This document shows positions 47,665 to 59,900 of a stretch of DNA of 64,000 nucleotides, one piece after another. The notes under the pieces are model-generated. The model saw only the letters and a list, made by a program, of their open reading frames with translations, was not told the origin of the DNA and searched no databases. The translations under genes and the position numbers were made by a program. This DNA comes from Voacanga thouarsii (taxonomy: Eukaryota > Streptophyta > Magnoliopsida > Gentianales > Apocynaceae). The stretch is taken from the NCBI GenBank assembly GCA_026120185.1, contig JANUWF010001179.1, positions 2,087,501 to 2,151,500 on the forward strand, read 5' to 3'. Position 1 is the stretch's first letter. Each line of letters opens with the position of its first letter.

Positions 47665-49412
47665 TGTTGGATTGTATGCCCTCTTAGACTAGGTTTCTGA
47701 TGTAAAATCGAATTGTTTAATAAAAGAATTTATTTTCAGAAATTATTTGTGAATTTACTTTTTGTTTGTGCATGATTTTCATTTGGAACAGACCCATTGT
47801 GTTTAAATAAGTGATCCATGTGAATGGTGGTCTTTCACAGTAAGGTATAGATCACGGGTTATTTAACACATAAACATTTGTTCTTAACCTATTGATGAGA
47901 CTGGGAACCTCATCATGTTTAGGTTATTATGTTATGAATTCCAAATGGGGAATGGCTTACCTTTAGCCAGTGGGTAGTCCACTCACTTCATGACATAAGC
48001 ATATTTCGAATACGTAGAACAGGACCTGTAGTAGTGGTTTCTCAAAGTACTATATGGTAGAAACCTAGACTACTACCGCTACAGCGTGGACCAGTACTCT
48101 ACGACTTGAGTATGAGTTGGTGGTCTGGGGAAGCTGGAAGCATATACTTTGATTTGCTATAGTTGAGGTTCTATAGTAGGGCCAATATACTTGCATGTTG
48201 GGTATGTGTGACTAGTTAGTTAAGACAGACTTATACAAGATAGTTTCTGCACTATATCGCCCCTTGTGGTTGTCCGAATGGTCTAAATTATCCAGGGCCC
48301 TGGGAAACATGACTTGGATGTTTGCTTTAGGGTAGCTCCATTGGAAAGCGGAAACACTCCAGGAAGTCGTGGATCATTGGACTAGAAGCCTAAGGATGGT
48401 AGATGTCATTTAGAGGGGTGTTAGTACACTTCTTCCTCTCTAAATGTACGGCGATGTGTAGGGGGTATTTTAGTCATTTCACCTGTAGGTCGGAGACTTT
48501 GCTAACGCAGCATTGTCCTTGGGGTCAATATTTCCTTATGGTGATATTAGGAAATATTTAAAATGCAAAATACAGCTATTTTTATGGCAAGGGTATTTTG
48601 GTCATTTTAGTAGCCAAGGCGGTGTGTCTTTTGGTCCCCAGTATAGACCGTGAGTCCTAATTAAATATGGGCTAAAGAATTGATCTTAATTTAAATGGAA
48701 TTTATTTTATTTAAGTAGCCTGATTTAATTATTGGGCTAGAATAAAATAAAGGTCCATGGAGAGAGAGAATTAATTAAATTAGTTTGGTGGGTTAATTAA
48801 TTATTCAGGGCTTTGGCCCAGTTTGAATAATTAAAGATTAACCTAGGACTAAACTAATGTAGGCTTAATTAATTGGACTAGTTTATTTGGGCTGAAAAAA
48901 TTAATTATTTATTAATTGGGCCAATTATTTGGTTTTAGTTAGAATAATTAATTAAGCCCAAAAGGTTAAACTAAGAGTCCAATGGCCCAATCCGATTTAA
49001 CCTAGGGTTTTATTTAGGTTAAACAGGAGATAAGGGAGGTACGGTATTTTTCCCGGGGCTTCCTCTCTGTAAAAAATACCAGACGTTTTTCCTCCCTCTC
49101 AAGAAAATATTCTTTAGCCCCTAAGTTGTTCACCAAACGAGATTAGGCAGGCCATATACTGGAAGATCGAAAGTTAGGCGTTCATCTACATGTAAAGACG
49201 AAGTAGAAGGCTTGCAGGGATTGCACCAGAGGCTTCTACAAGCGCGCCTACCCCAGTTCCGTATATTCCAGTTCAGCTGAGTGTGAGGTCAACAAGAAGA
49301 GGTAAAAGAAAATATTTTTTTTCCCCCTTTTTCTTCTTCACGCAGGTGTGCTGCGTTTTTGTTGCTTCGTGGCTGGTTTTTGGGCTAAGTTTGGCTTGCA
49401 ATTTTATCTTCA
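47665..49412 (+). repeat. Copia-2 5' LTR
   Basis: Starts TGTTGGATTGTATGCCC and ends TTTTATCTTCA. A polyadenylation-like AATAAAAG lies near 47,725. The small frame conserved in the 3' LTR is closed here: ATG at 49,190 is followed directly by TAA, where the 3' LTR has CAA. Confidence 0.95.
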
Positions 49413-49414
49413 AT

Positions 49415-49426
49415 TGGTATCAGAGC
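49415..49426 (+). other. Copia-2 primer-binding site (initiator Met tRNA)
   Basis: Exact TGGTATCAGAGC, two bases after the LTR. Confidence 0.95.
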
Positions 49427-49638
49427 ATGAAGATATTTGCACATATAGGAAGCCTGTATGCTAGTTAATAAAATCGGACGGTTATGTGTGATTAACCGTG
49501 ATCCTTCGCTGGTTTTTGGTATGGATAGATGGCTTGTTAAACCTCTCGGATGGAGGTATAGGTGAGATGTAATTCACTGTTTTTCCGAGAATAAATCGTG
49601 TAAACCCAATTTTAAAGGGTATAGGCGGTTGTTGGTTT

Positions 49639-50070
49639 TTGATTTTATTGATTTTGGTTGAAATCAGAGGGCAAAAGCAAGTAAATCCATCGCAGAAAAA
49701 AACCAGAAGAAAAACGCAGCAGAAGAAAATCGCACTGGAGAAGACGGCACTGTTCATCGGCTCGGCTCGCCGAGCCGAGCCGCCAGCAGCGTACGTATGC
49801 CGGAACAAGGAGGACGGCTCGGCTTGTGGCTTACCAGCTCGGCTGCACCGGATGGAATTGAATTGCAAAATTGCAATTCAATTCGCGAAATCCGGAAGTC
49901 TTCTCGCGGGTCAGCACCGGGGCGGGTCGCGGGCTTGGATGGTCCGTGATGCGGTTGTTCCAGTGCGGCGGGTGTTGTGGACCGATGACCAGAATTGTTT
50001 TGTTCCGGTGCGGCGGGTGTTGTGGACCGATGACCAGAATTGTTTTGTTCCTGTGCGGCGGGTGCAGTGA
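49639..50070 (+). CDS. Open frame of 143 codons in the Copia-2 leader, doubtful
   Basis: Lies between the primer site and gag, where copia elements are normally untranslated. The product is basic (KKTRRKTQQKK near the start) and includes a palindrome-encoded stretch and a 15-residue tandem repeat, VPVRRVLWTDDQNCF, encoded by exact 45-bp units. No known domain. Copia-1 has no equivalent frame. The repeat keeps the frame because 45 is divisible by three, which could be chance. I think it is more likely structured leader RNA than a protein. Confidence 0.2.
   Translation: MILLILVEIRGQKQVNPSQKKTRRKTQQKKIALEKTALFIGSARRAEPPAAYVCRNKEDGSACGLPARLHRMELNCKIAIQFAKSGSLLAGQHRGGSRAWMVRDAVVPVRRVLWTDDQNCFVPVRRVLWTDDQNCFVPVRRVQ
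49759..49781 (+). other. Perfect GC-rich palindrome in the Copia-2 leader
   Basis: GGCTCGGCTCG (49,759-49,769) and CGAGCCGAGCC (49,771-49,781) are exact reverse complements around a single C. Further GGCTCGGCT and GCTCGGCTG copies follow at 49,814-49,850 and could pair alternatively. Candidate RNA dimerisation or packaging structure (inference). Confidence 0.75.
49957..50068 (+). repeat. 45-bp tandem repeat, 2.5 copies
   Basis: Units at 49,957-50,001 and 50,002-50,046 are identical except one base; a partial third runs to ~50,068. Unit begins GTTCCRGTGCGGCGGGTG and ends CCAGAATTGTTTT. In the leader downstream of the palindrome. Confidence 0.95.
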
Positions 50071-51224
50071 ACCAATGGGAAATTTTTTTTCCCCTTGTAA
50101 TTTTCTTGCATTTTCTTTTTTGTTTTGGGGTCCATACCAGGCGAAGTTAATATTTTTGCAATATTTATATTCTTGGAATATATTTGCATGAAAAATATTA
50201 GTAAGGGATTTTAGGATTAAACAAGATCATTAATTAATTAATTAATGTGTTTAATTCTATTATTTGAGCACTTAGGTTTAAAAAAATAGAAAAGTATGAA
50301 AACGTTTATTGTTTTCTAGCATGCTATTTTTTTTTATGTACCTATGTGTGCTTTTCCTCAAAGACCAAAGTCTTTGGGAACCTTTTGTTTTGGCAAGGAA
50401 AAATATTTTTCTTTAAAAACTAAATGGTTATTTTAATTGGTACAAAAATTAATCCTTGAATATTTTCTCAAAGGATTTAGTCCTTGACATAGAAAATATA
50501 TTGGATTTAGATATTTTTGTAAATTAAAATGGAGAGCCATTTTGTTTTGTTTTGGACTAGAAAAATGATTTTGTCAAATAAACTTGAGACCAAAGTCTCT
50601 AGAAAGTTCTAGTTGGAAATTTTTGAAATCATTAAGTTTTAACTTATATAAAATTAGTCCATGGAGGAAATCTCTCAAAGGATATAAGCCTTGACATAGA
50701 GATTTTATTGGACTTAGATATTTTTTTGAGTTAAGAAAAACTTAATGGAAATTTCAAAAGGATATTTTCCAGAAAACCTTTATTTTAAAAGACTAAGTGG
50801 GAGAGGGGTTCCAACGGCCCCACGGCTTCCATCACGGTCCTCATTAGAGATCGTGGATCCCCTCGCGTCACCACAGGGAGTGAACCCGTATAGGATGGGG
50901 ATACCACAAGGATCTAGATCTAATGGAAGAATGTAATTAATAACCCGGGGCATGTACTATGATCGGCCAGCCCACGTTGAAGGTTATAGTACGAGGTATG
51001 TCCATAGGAAATGAGAGGAAACGGCCATCCCACGATGGAGTTATTCTCTAGACCATTACCTAGAAGGGAAATTAATTTGTGGTGGTTAATACACTTAGCT
51101 TAGGAAGCTGTTAATCTTCCCAAGAAGCTATGTCGGTTTTCCTAAGAGCCAAATTATTTTCGGTGCACAAATTTCATTTTGTTTTCACAAACTAATTTCT
51201 TTCTTTTATTTTCGATTTTAAGAA

Positions 51225-52040
51225 ATGGTGGGAGGTTCTTTTAGTCCATTGGCCGTTATTCTCAGGGAGAATAAGTTAACGGGTCCAAACTATGTGGACT
51301 GGAAAAGGAACCTGGACATAATACTCACAGAAGAGGAGTATAAGTATGTCCTTTACGAAACACCGCCCTGTTATCGGGGAAGGTTCCACCGTCGAAGAGC
51401 GAGAGGCTGAAAAGGCATGGAAGCAAGGCGACGAAATGACACGTTGCTATATGTTAGCTTCCATGTCTAATGTGCTCCGATCAAAACACGAGCACATGGC
51501 TTCGCATATGACATTAGTCAATCGTTGGCAACTATGTTCGCGGACAAGAGCCGGCCCGCAAGGCGGGAGGCTCTTCGAACAATTGTAAACACTAAGATGG
51601 CTGAGGAGCATCGGTCCGAGAGCATATGCTCAAGATGATTGCTTGCTTTCGAGGAGGCAGAAATCTTAGGGGCTGTCATTGACCCCGAGAGCCAAGTGGA
51701 CATGGTTCTCGAATCTCTACCGAGCTCTTTCACTCGGTTCAAGTTAAACTATAACATGAACAAGTTGAACATGAGTTTGATCGAACCGATGAAGGAGCTC
51801 CGGATGGCGGAGAAGGTCATGAAGCCGCAGTCTAAGGCCATGATTGCTAAGGTTTCTTCTTCAAGAAGCCGGGCCTAAGCCCGGAAAGTTCAAGAGGAAG
51901 AAGGGGAATGCGACAGACCCGACCCAAGAACCAGCCCAAGGACAAACCAAAGGGCAAGTGCTTCAAGTGTGGAAAGAAGGGACACTGGAAAAAGGAGTGT
52001 CCGGATCTTCAAGCCAAGAAAAACCCCACGGGTAATGTTT
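51225..52040 (+). pseudogene. Copia-2 gag
   Basis: Starts ATG 51,225 (MVGGSFSPLAVIL, LTGPNYVDWKRNLDIILT). Segments line up as YETPP, IGEGSTVEEREAEKAW, DEMTRCYMLASMSNVL, MIACFEEAEILGAVIDPESQ, VDMVLESLPSSFTRFKLNYN and NMSLIEPMKELRMAE. A complete zinc knuckle C-x2-C-x4-H-x4-C (CFKCGKKGHWKKEC) lies at 51,959-52,000. Single-base indels shift the frame near 51,372 (extra C), ~51,505, ~51,605 (missing base in the AEGASVRE region) and ~51,870. Gag would form the RNA-packaging particle. Confidence 0.9.
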
Positions 52041-55000
52041 ACTATCTAGAGTCCATATCAATGGTAGGATCAACTTCCACTTGGATTGTTGATTCGGGAG
52101 CCACCGATCATATCCGTAACTCCTTGCGGGGGTTTAGGAAGATAAGAAGACTCAAGAAGGGCGAACATGGGCTTCGAGTGGGTAATGGAGCACAAGTCCG
52201 GGCCCTTGCGGTGGGAGAGCTGGATCTTATTTTTTATTGTAATAAGATAGTGGTTTTAAAAGACATTTTATATGTACCTGGTTTTCGTCGAATTTGATTT
52301 CGGTTGCAAAACTTATTAATCAAGGATATTACTGTATCTTTCCATTACGGTATTTCTATCGGTAGAGATGGAGAAATTTTATGTACTCGGGCACATGTAT
52401 GGAAATTTGTTCTTTTTAAACCCTATTAATAACCAATCAAATAACGCTCTGTCTGAACCTTTAACTAAGAAGAGAAAGACCAATTTCAATGATTCATACA
52501 TTTGGCATTTGAGGTTGGGTCATATTAACTCAACCGGGATTCGAGAGGCTAATCCATGATGGGCCTTTGGGCTCATTGAGATTGGAAAGTTGGCCTCGGT
52601 GTGAATCTTGCTCGATGGGAAAAATGACCAAAAGGTCTTTTACACCAAAGGCGGATAGAGCCAAGGAGGTGTTGAGTCTTGTTCACACTGATGTGTGCGG
52701 TCCATTGTCTACACCAGCCAGGGGAGGTTTTGAGTACTTCATCACGTTCACGGATGATTGTACGAGGTATGGTTACATTTACCTGATGAGACGCAAGTCT
52801 GACTCTTTTGACAAGTTCAAAGAGTTTAAGACTGAAGTGGAGCGTCGGACAGGTAAATTAATCAAAACCTTATGATCGGATCGTGGTGGAGAGTACCTCC
52901 TAGGTGAATTCAAGGACTACATGGTACATCATCGGATAGTATCCCAGCTCTTTGCGTCGGGAACCCCCCAGCAGAACGGAGTAGCTGAGAGAAGGAACAG
53001 GACGTTGATGGAAATGGTTCGAAGCATGATGTCTCATGCTACTCTTCCAGTGTCCTTTTGGGGATATGCCTTGGAAACAGCGGCATATATTCTGAACTTG
53101 GTGCCTTCCAAGTCAGTACCTAGGACTCCCTATGAGATGTGGACTGGGCATAAGCCAAGTCTGAATCATCTCAGGATTTGGGGGTGTCCAACTTATGTAC
53201 TGATTAAGGGAGACAAGTTGGAACCAAGATCAGAATTATGCTATTTTGTTGGGTATCCAAAAGGGACAAAAGGAGGCTACTTTTATCATCCTAAGGAGCA
53301 GAAGGTACTAGTCAGTACCAATGCTAGATACTTGGAAGATGATCAAAGTACTTCCACTAAAGGTTCAACGAGGTTGGAACTGCAGGAGAAGTTATCTATG
53401 GAATCAACTTCTATCGACCCGATTTTGGAACAAGAAGAGGCACAGCCTCAAGAACCTGTACAAATGGAGCCTCGTCGTAGTGGGAGAGTGTCTAGGGTTC
53501 CAGATAGATGGACTGGAGAAGCCTTTGAGCTGGTTTCCGACCATCAGGAACAAGACTCAGCTAGGTACGAAGAGGCTATTGCTGATGCCGATGCAAATCT
53601 GTGGCATGAAGCAATGAAAGCCGAGATTGAGTCTATGTACCTCAATCAGGTTTGGGATCTTGTAGCTTCACCTGAAGGGATAAAATCCATTGGGTGCAAG
53701 TGGGTATACAAGAGGAAGAGAGGAGCGGATGGGAAGGTGGAAACCTTCAAAGCTAGGCTTGTAGCGAAAGGGTATACTCAGAAAGAGGGTATCGACTATG
53801 AGGAAACCTTTTCCCCGGTAGCCATGCTTAAATCCATTCGCATCCACCTTGCCATCGCCTGTCACTATGACTAAGAGATATGGCAAATGGATGTCAAGAC
53901 GGCATTCTTAAATGGCCATCTTAGTGAAGACATCTATATGTCCCAACCGGAAGGCTTCATTGCTGAAGGCCAGGAACACATGGTTTGCAAGCTTAAGAAG
54001 TCCATTTATGGACTTAAGCAGGCATCAAGAGCATGGAACATTCGTTTTGATGAGACTGTAAAGTCTTATGGTTTTATTCAAAAGGAAGATGAACCATGCG
54101 TGTACAGGAAACTTGAAGGCATCAATGTGGTTTTTCTTGTCCTGTATGTGGATGACATTCTACTCATTGGAAATGATGTAGGGACATTGTCATCTACAAA
54201 AGTTTGGCTGTCTAGTCAATTCAGTATGAAGGACTTGGGAGAAGCCAGCTACATTCTCGGGATTAAGCTTCTTAGAAATAGGAAGCAGAGAATGTTAGGA
54301 TTATCCCAAGCGACATACATTGACAAGATGCTGGCCAAGTACAGCATGGACTCATGCAAGGGAGCTCTAATCCCTTGCGGACATGGGTTGTCATTTTCTT
54401 CGAAGGATCTGTCCTAAGTCTCAAGAAGAAAAGGACGAGAATGAGTAGGATTCCCTACTCTTCGGCGGTGGGAAGTCTCATGTACGCCATGCTATGTACT
54501 AGGCCGGATATCCGCTTTGCCGTGGGCTTAGTTAGCGGATATCGGTCAAACTCGGGGAGGTTCATTGGCAAGTCGTAAAGCATATTCTCAAGTACCTCAA
54601 GGGAACGAGAGATTATATGCTAGTTTACTGTGGTCGATGATTTGGTTCCTGCAGGATACACGGACTCGGACTTCCGGGCGGATAAGGATGAGAGAAAATC
54701 CACTAGTGGATATGTCTTCACCCTGTACGGAGGAGCAATTTCATGGAGGAGTATCAAGCAATCTTGTATTGTCGACTCAACCATGGAAGCCGAGTATGTG
54801 GCGGCTTCGGAAGCGTCCAAGGAAGCGATCCGGCTCCGGAAGTTTCTTTCGGAACTTGGAGTCATACCACATATGGACAGGCCGGTTGTGATGTATTGCG
54901 ACAACACTGGAGCAGTGTCGCAATCTAAGGAGCCTCGGAACCACAAGAAGGGGAAACACATTGAGAGGAAGTACCACCTGATCCGGGATTTCATCCAGAG

Positions 55001-55130
55001 ACGGGAAGTTGTGGTGGAGCATATTACCTCAGAAAACAATCTAGCAGACCCATTCACCAAGCCTTTGGCTGAGAGAGTCTTCAAGAGACACTTAGACGCC
55101 ATAGGGGTGGGCACCTATGGACTTACTTAG
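52041..55130 (+). pseudogene. Copia-2 pol (protease, integrase, reverse transcriptase, RNase H)
   Basis: Protease: STWIVDSGATDH (Asp-Ser-Gly at 52,091-52,099). Pre-integrase: SYIWHLRLGHINS and CESC..GKMTK (52,490-52,630). Integrase D-D-E all present: HTDV (52,690), SDRGGEY (52,879), [10 protein letters not shown] (Glu 52,987). [33 protein letters not shown] and YVDDILLIGND (YVDD 54,145-54,156). RNase H: TDSDF, EAEYVAA, CDNTGA, ADPFTKPL to 55,130. Breaks: frameshifts near 52,291, 52,545, ~54,415, ~54,565 and ~54,630; TGA at 52,873 (Arg in Copia-1) and TAA at 53,872. Catalytic residues are intact, unlike Copia-1. Confidence 0.93.
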
Positions 55131-55140
55131 TCTTAGAGTG

Positions 55141-56901
55141 CAAGTGGGAGATTGTTGGATTGTATGCCCTCTTAGACTAGGTTTCTGATGTAAAATCGAA
55201 TTGTTTAATAAAAGAATTTATTTTCAGAAATTATTTGTGAATTTACTTTTTGTTTGTGCACGATTTTCGTTTGGAACAGACCCATTGTGTTTAAATAAGT
55301 GATCCATGTGAATGGTGGTCTTTCACAGTAAGGTATAGATCACGGGTTATTTAACACATAAACATTTGTTCTTAACCTATTGATGAGACTGGGAACCTCA
55401 TCATGTTTAGGTTATTATGTTATGAATTCCAAATGGGGAATGGCTTACCTTTAGCCAGTGGGTAGTCCACTCACCTCATGACATAAGCGTATTTCGAATA
55501 CGTAGAACAGGACCTGTAGTAGTGATTTCTCAAAGTACTATATGGTAGAAACCTAGACTACTACCGCTACAGCGTGAACCAGTACTCTACGACTTGAGTA
55601 TGAGTTGGTGGTCTGGCGAAGCTGGAAGCATATACTTTGATTTGCTATAGTTGAGGTTCTATAGTAGGGCCAATATACTTGCATGTTGGGTATGTGTGAC
55701 TAGTTAGTTAAGACAGGACTTATACAAGATAGTTTACGTACTATATCGCCCCTTGTGGTTGTCCGAATGGTCTAAATTATCCAGGGCCCCGGGAAACATG
55801 ACTTGGATGTTTGCTTTAGGGTAGCTCCATTGGAAAGCGGAAACACTCCAGGAAGTCGTGGATCATTGGACTAGAAGCCTAAGGATGGTAGATGTCATTT
55901 AGAGGGGTGTTAGTACACTTCTTCCTCTCTAAATGTACGGCGATGTGTAGAGGGGTATTTTAGTCATTTCACCTGTAGGTCGGAGACTTTGCTAACGCAG
56001 CATTGTCCTTGGGGTCAATATTTCCTTATGGTGATATTAGGAAATATTTAAAATGCAAAATACAACTATTTTTATGGCAAGGGTATTTTGGTCATTTTAG
56101 TAGCCAAGGCGGTGTGTCTTTTGGTCCCCAGTATAGACCGTGAGTCCTAATTAAATATGGGCTAAAGAATTGATCTTAATTTAAATGGAATTTATTTTAT
56201 TTAAGTAGCCTGATTTAATTATTGGGCTAGAATAAAATAAAGGTCCATGGAGAGAGAGAATTAATTAAATTAGTTTGGTGGGTTAATTAATTATTCAGGG
56301 CTTTGGCCCAGTTTGAATAATTAAAGATTAACCTGGGACTAAACTAATGTAGGCTTAATTAATTGGACTAGTTTATTTGGGCTGAAAAAATTAATTATTT
56401 ATTAATTGGGCCAATTATTTGGTTTTAGTTAGAATAATTAATTAAGCCCAAAAGGTTAAACTAAGAGTCCAATGGCCCAATCCAGTTTAACCTAGGGTTT
56501 TATTTAGGTTAAACAGGAGATAAGGGAGGTACGGTATTTTTCCCCGGGGCTTCCTCTCTGTAAAAAATACCAGACGTTTTTCCTCCCTCTCAAGAAAATA
56601 TTCTTTAGCCCCTAAGTTGTTCACCAAACGAGATTAGGCAGGTCATATACTGGAAGATCGAAAGTTAGGCATTCATCTACATGCAAAGACGAAGTAGAAG
56701 GCTTGCAGGGATTGCACCAGAGGCTTCTACAAGCGCGCCTACCCCAGTTCCGTATATTCCAGTTCAGCCGAGTGTGAGGTCAACAAGAAGAGGTAAAAGA
56801 AAATATTTTTTCCCCCTTTTTCTTCTTCACGCAGGTGTGCTGCGTTTTTGTTGCTTCGTGGCTGTTTTTTGGGCTAAGTTTGGCTTGCAATTTTATCTTC
56901 A
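55141..56901 (+). repeat. Copia-2 polypurine tract and 3' LTR
   Basis: AAGTGGGAGAT precedes TGTTGG at 55,153; the LTR ends at 56,901, followed by TAGAG. It contains a frame starting ATG 56,681 with MQRRSRRLAGIAPEAS and a Pro-rich stretch, equivalent to RRSHRLAG in Copia-1 (5,680). A donor-like AAGAG/GTAAAAG follows that frame. Confidence 0.95.
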
Positions 56902-56922
56902 TAGAGAACCTAGAACACTAGA

Positions 56923-59900
56923 TGTAATACCCTACTAAATTGCATATTAGAAAATTAAATATCTAGATAAATTAATCCTGCATTATAAATTAAATGAATT
57001 ATTTATGACTATTTCGTGTGTTCATTATATGAATTTTCTTAGAGAAAATAAATGCATCAAGGTAATTCTTTGTATGATTTGTTGTAAGTGATTTATTCAT
57101 AATTAATTGTTGTATTATATATTTGTATTACATGTAGTAGGTAATTTAGTCAAAATTAATTATTGTATTATATCTCTAGTAATATTATATCAATGAATTT
57201 CCCTTTTAGAAAAGTGCCCTCTTGAAAAAATTTAATTTTAATTAGAAGATTAGCTTTGTTTGACAATTAAAAGTCTTGGTCAAATTTCGTGACAAGACTA
57301 ATCTTAACTACTTGACCCAATTTTATTATTTAACCCAAGACCCATATCCAAGACCCATGGACTATCTTGACCCATTAAAACACATTGGATTACAACCTTT
57401 TGGTCTACGGTATATTCAAGCAAATTCATTCCAACCCTTAGATAAAAAATGCACTAGTATAAAACATAATTTTCTCCCCATTCTTCTCCAAGTTGGCCGG
57501 CCAACACCCCTTCATTTATCTCAAGTTTCTTCTTCTTTTCCTCTCAAGAAATAGCTCCTTCCTCCTCTTCTTCAAGGCTGGTCGGCAGCCTCAAGAAGCA
57601 AGAAGAGAAGAGTTCTCTTCTTGCACTAGCCTTGGCCAAAACATACACTCCATTCTTCTCTTGTTTTTGCTCTTTAACCTCCAAGAGAATCCTCAAGTAG
57701 TGTTTATTGAGCCATTTTTTAGGTTGGAAGAGAAGGCAAGCTTCAAGGTAAACCATTCACCATTTTCTTCTTCTTTCAAGAAAAAAAAAAATCCATGGTT
57801 GCTGTCTAACTCTAGACATCTAAGGTTTTATGCTTTATTTGTGTTGTATATTGATGCATAAATGTTGTATCTAGGCTAGGGTCTTGCTAAATCTAGTAAA
57901 AATGGCTCCTTGTACTGAAGAATGCATTTTTTCCTCATTTTCTTCATGTTGGCTGAAATTCTAATTATGATGTACAACTTGGTGTAATATGTGAATATGC
58001 TAGTTTTGTGTGTGTTTTTGCTAAAGGAATGATGTAGCTATGTTGTGGTTGTGTAATGCTATGTGTGGATGATTATATATGTGGTGGGTGAAGAATTTGA
58101 TATTGCTAAGAAGTTTATGTTGGTGACAAGAAAATAGAGGGCTACTAGTTCTATTAGAAAGCTAAATTGGTGTTGTCTTAGAAACTGAAAATTGTTAATG
58201 GAATTATTAAGTTTGAGTCCCTAAGAGTTGTATTATGTGTTAAGAATGTTGTGGTGTAAGTTTTGCATGAAATAAATGAAGAAAACCCAATTTAATAGTC
58301 CTTGCATTAAAACTGCACAATTTGTACAAAAAGCCTTGTACAGAGAGTGAATTTAAAACCCAAAAAAACAACTATTTCAGTTGACTTTTCTCATTGTTTT
58401 CACATTGTAGAAACTTCAAGATGTCAGGAAGATTTTTGATAAATAATCATTGAAAAACTTGCTATAATTTGTAATATGTGAATTTTTTAAAATTCGCTGC
58501 GCAAAGTTGGTTACTATTCATCTGGGTTTTTGTGTAAAAATTAATTGAGCCCCTTTTTTGGGGAAATATTGGGGAGGTAAATCCATGGTAATTTACATAA
58601 CATACTAAGTACTAAACTGGAAGTTTTTTTGGTAAAATAAAATGGTTTTCTCGTTTAATTAAGTGAATGATTTTGACCATTGTTTTATATTAAAGCAGAG
58701 TGCTGTGTTTGAAGAAAAAAAATGAATTTACAAAAAAATAGCTATAAATGTTTTGAAAATGGGCTTAAATGAAATTTCTGAGATGTTTAGGATTATAGGG
58801 AATACATTTGTTAAGACTTTGATGATTTTTTCAGATAATATGATTTTGGGTAATAATACCTTACACCATTACAAAATAAAACGTTGGATGAGAACTTTAA
58901 TTTTTGCAAAGCTATTTAATTTCTTGGTGTGCTTGGTGTATAATTTGGTGTAGGTGCTTCTTGATTAATTAAAATATCGTATGATTAATTAGAGTAGCAT
59001 GGTTGATGGGTTTGAGTGACTAATTAGGTTTTGCATAGATAATTAGGGTTTTGCATGTTAATTAATATTTTGTTTGACTATTACAATTAATAAAGAAATA
59101 GGAGAACTCTATGCTATGTGTGTTATGCATGCTTTAATAGATTATTGAATTTCTTGATGGGATGCTTTATAATTAGAAACAATTAAGCTTTGTTACTATG
59201 CATTTTAGATTACTTAAGATCTAAGTAATTCCCTAATTATTCTAGGGTCTCTAGTATCGCTTTGTTTAGATTAATATAAATAGAAAATTGATTCATATAT
59301 GTTATATATATGTTAGATGTGAAAGACTTAGGAGGAGGAAGCGGAGTAAGAACTGGATTTAGTGAAGACGTTTTGCAAAACATGGATATGGTAAGTCCTT
59401 GCATTCCCATGAAATCCATTTTTATGTGATTTCCTTAAGGACTTGAAGATCCTTGCATCTTATTACAATTATTTCATGCAAGACATATGTACTTACATTA
59501 TGTTGCTCAAAATTCATAAAATGATTTATGTTCATGCTTCAACCATCATGTATTGAATTATGAATATGACATTTTGGATAATTGCCTATACATGAGAAGT
59601 ATGCTCATCTATAAATTCTTATGATATGTTTAGGCATGAATACTTTTTATAAAGTCTCCTTATAGGTCTTACATTTATTTTTGGAGCCACACATTAAATG
59701 TTGTGAAAAACATATGCATATTAAATTTATGCATTTTTATGCATCCAAACAATGCAAAAATCATGGCACGAGTTTTTTTAAAAATAGCTCTATTTGTGTA
59801 TTGCTTCCTGCAAAGCTAATGGTGTATAATGAATTATTATGCCTTGAATAAGTTATTAGAACGGATATAAGGATTCAGTTTTGGAAATCTTGAAAAAAAT

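Larger units (their letters stand above)
47665..56901 (+). mobile_element. Copia-2: structurally complete, recent Ty1/copia element with broken ORFs
   Basis: 9,237 bp flanked by perfect TAGAG duplications (47,660-47,664 and 56,902-56,906). LTRs are 1,748 and 1,749 bp with TGTTGG..CTTCA ends, Met-tRNA primer site 49,415, gag, protease, integrase, reverse transcriptase, RNase H and PPT, all in copia order. By eye the LTRs differ by about 20 substitutions and 4 small indels (~1.1-1.2%), so insertion was recent relative to everything else here. The coding region nevertheless has about eight frame breaks and two stops. LTR A at 38,460-38,490 gives the empty site. Confidence 0.95.
38327..56922 (-). 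mobile_element. Reverse-strand Ty3 element (R4) with gag and protease only, host of several insertions
   Basis: Two copies of the same LTR: A from 38,327 and B from 44,241 (both TGATATGATCTTG.TTAGGGG, the complemented LTR end). An initiator-Met primer site on the minus strand (44,227-44,238) lies two bases from LTR B. Reading leftward: leader, gag (41,828-~40,190) and protease (~40,010-39,640), then LTR A; reverse transcriptase and integrase are absent. It hosts a solo Athila-like LTR (42,071-43,606). LTR B is cut by copy F (44,293), Copia-2 (47,665) and copy G (56,923), so its far end lies beyond or is lost. Confidence 0.75.

Noticed and set aside
49957..50068. CRISPR-like or satellite array
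   Set aside because: Direct 45-bp tandem units without spacers, only 2.5 copies, within a copia leader.
54620..55114. 164-codon minus-strand frame
   Set aside because: Exact antisense of the Copia-2 RNase H region; no independent motif.
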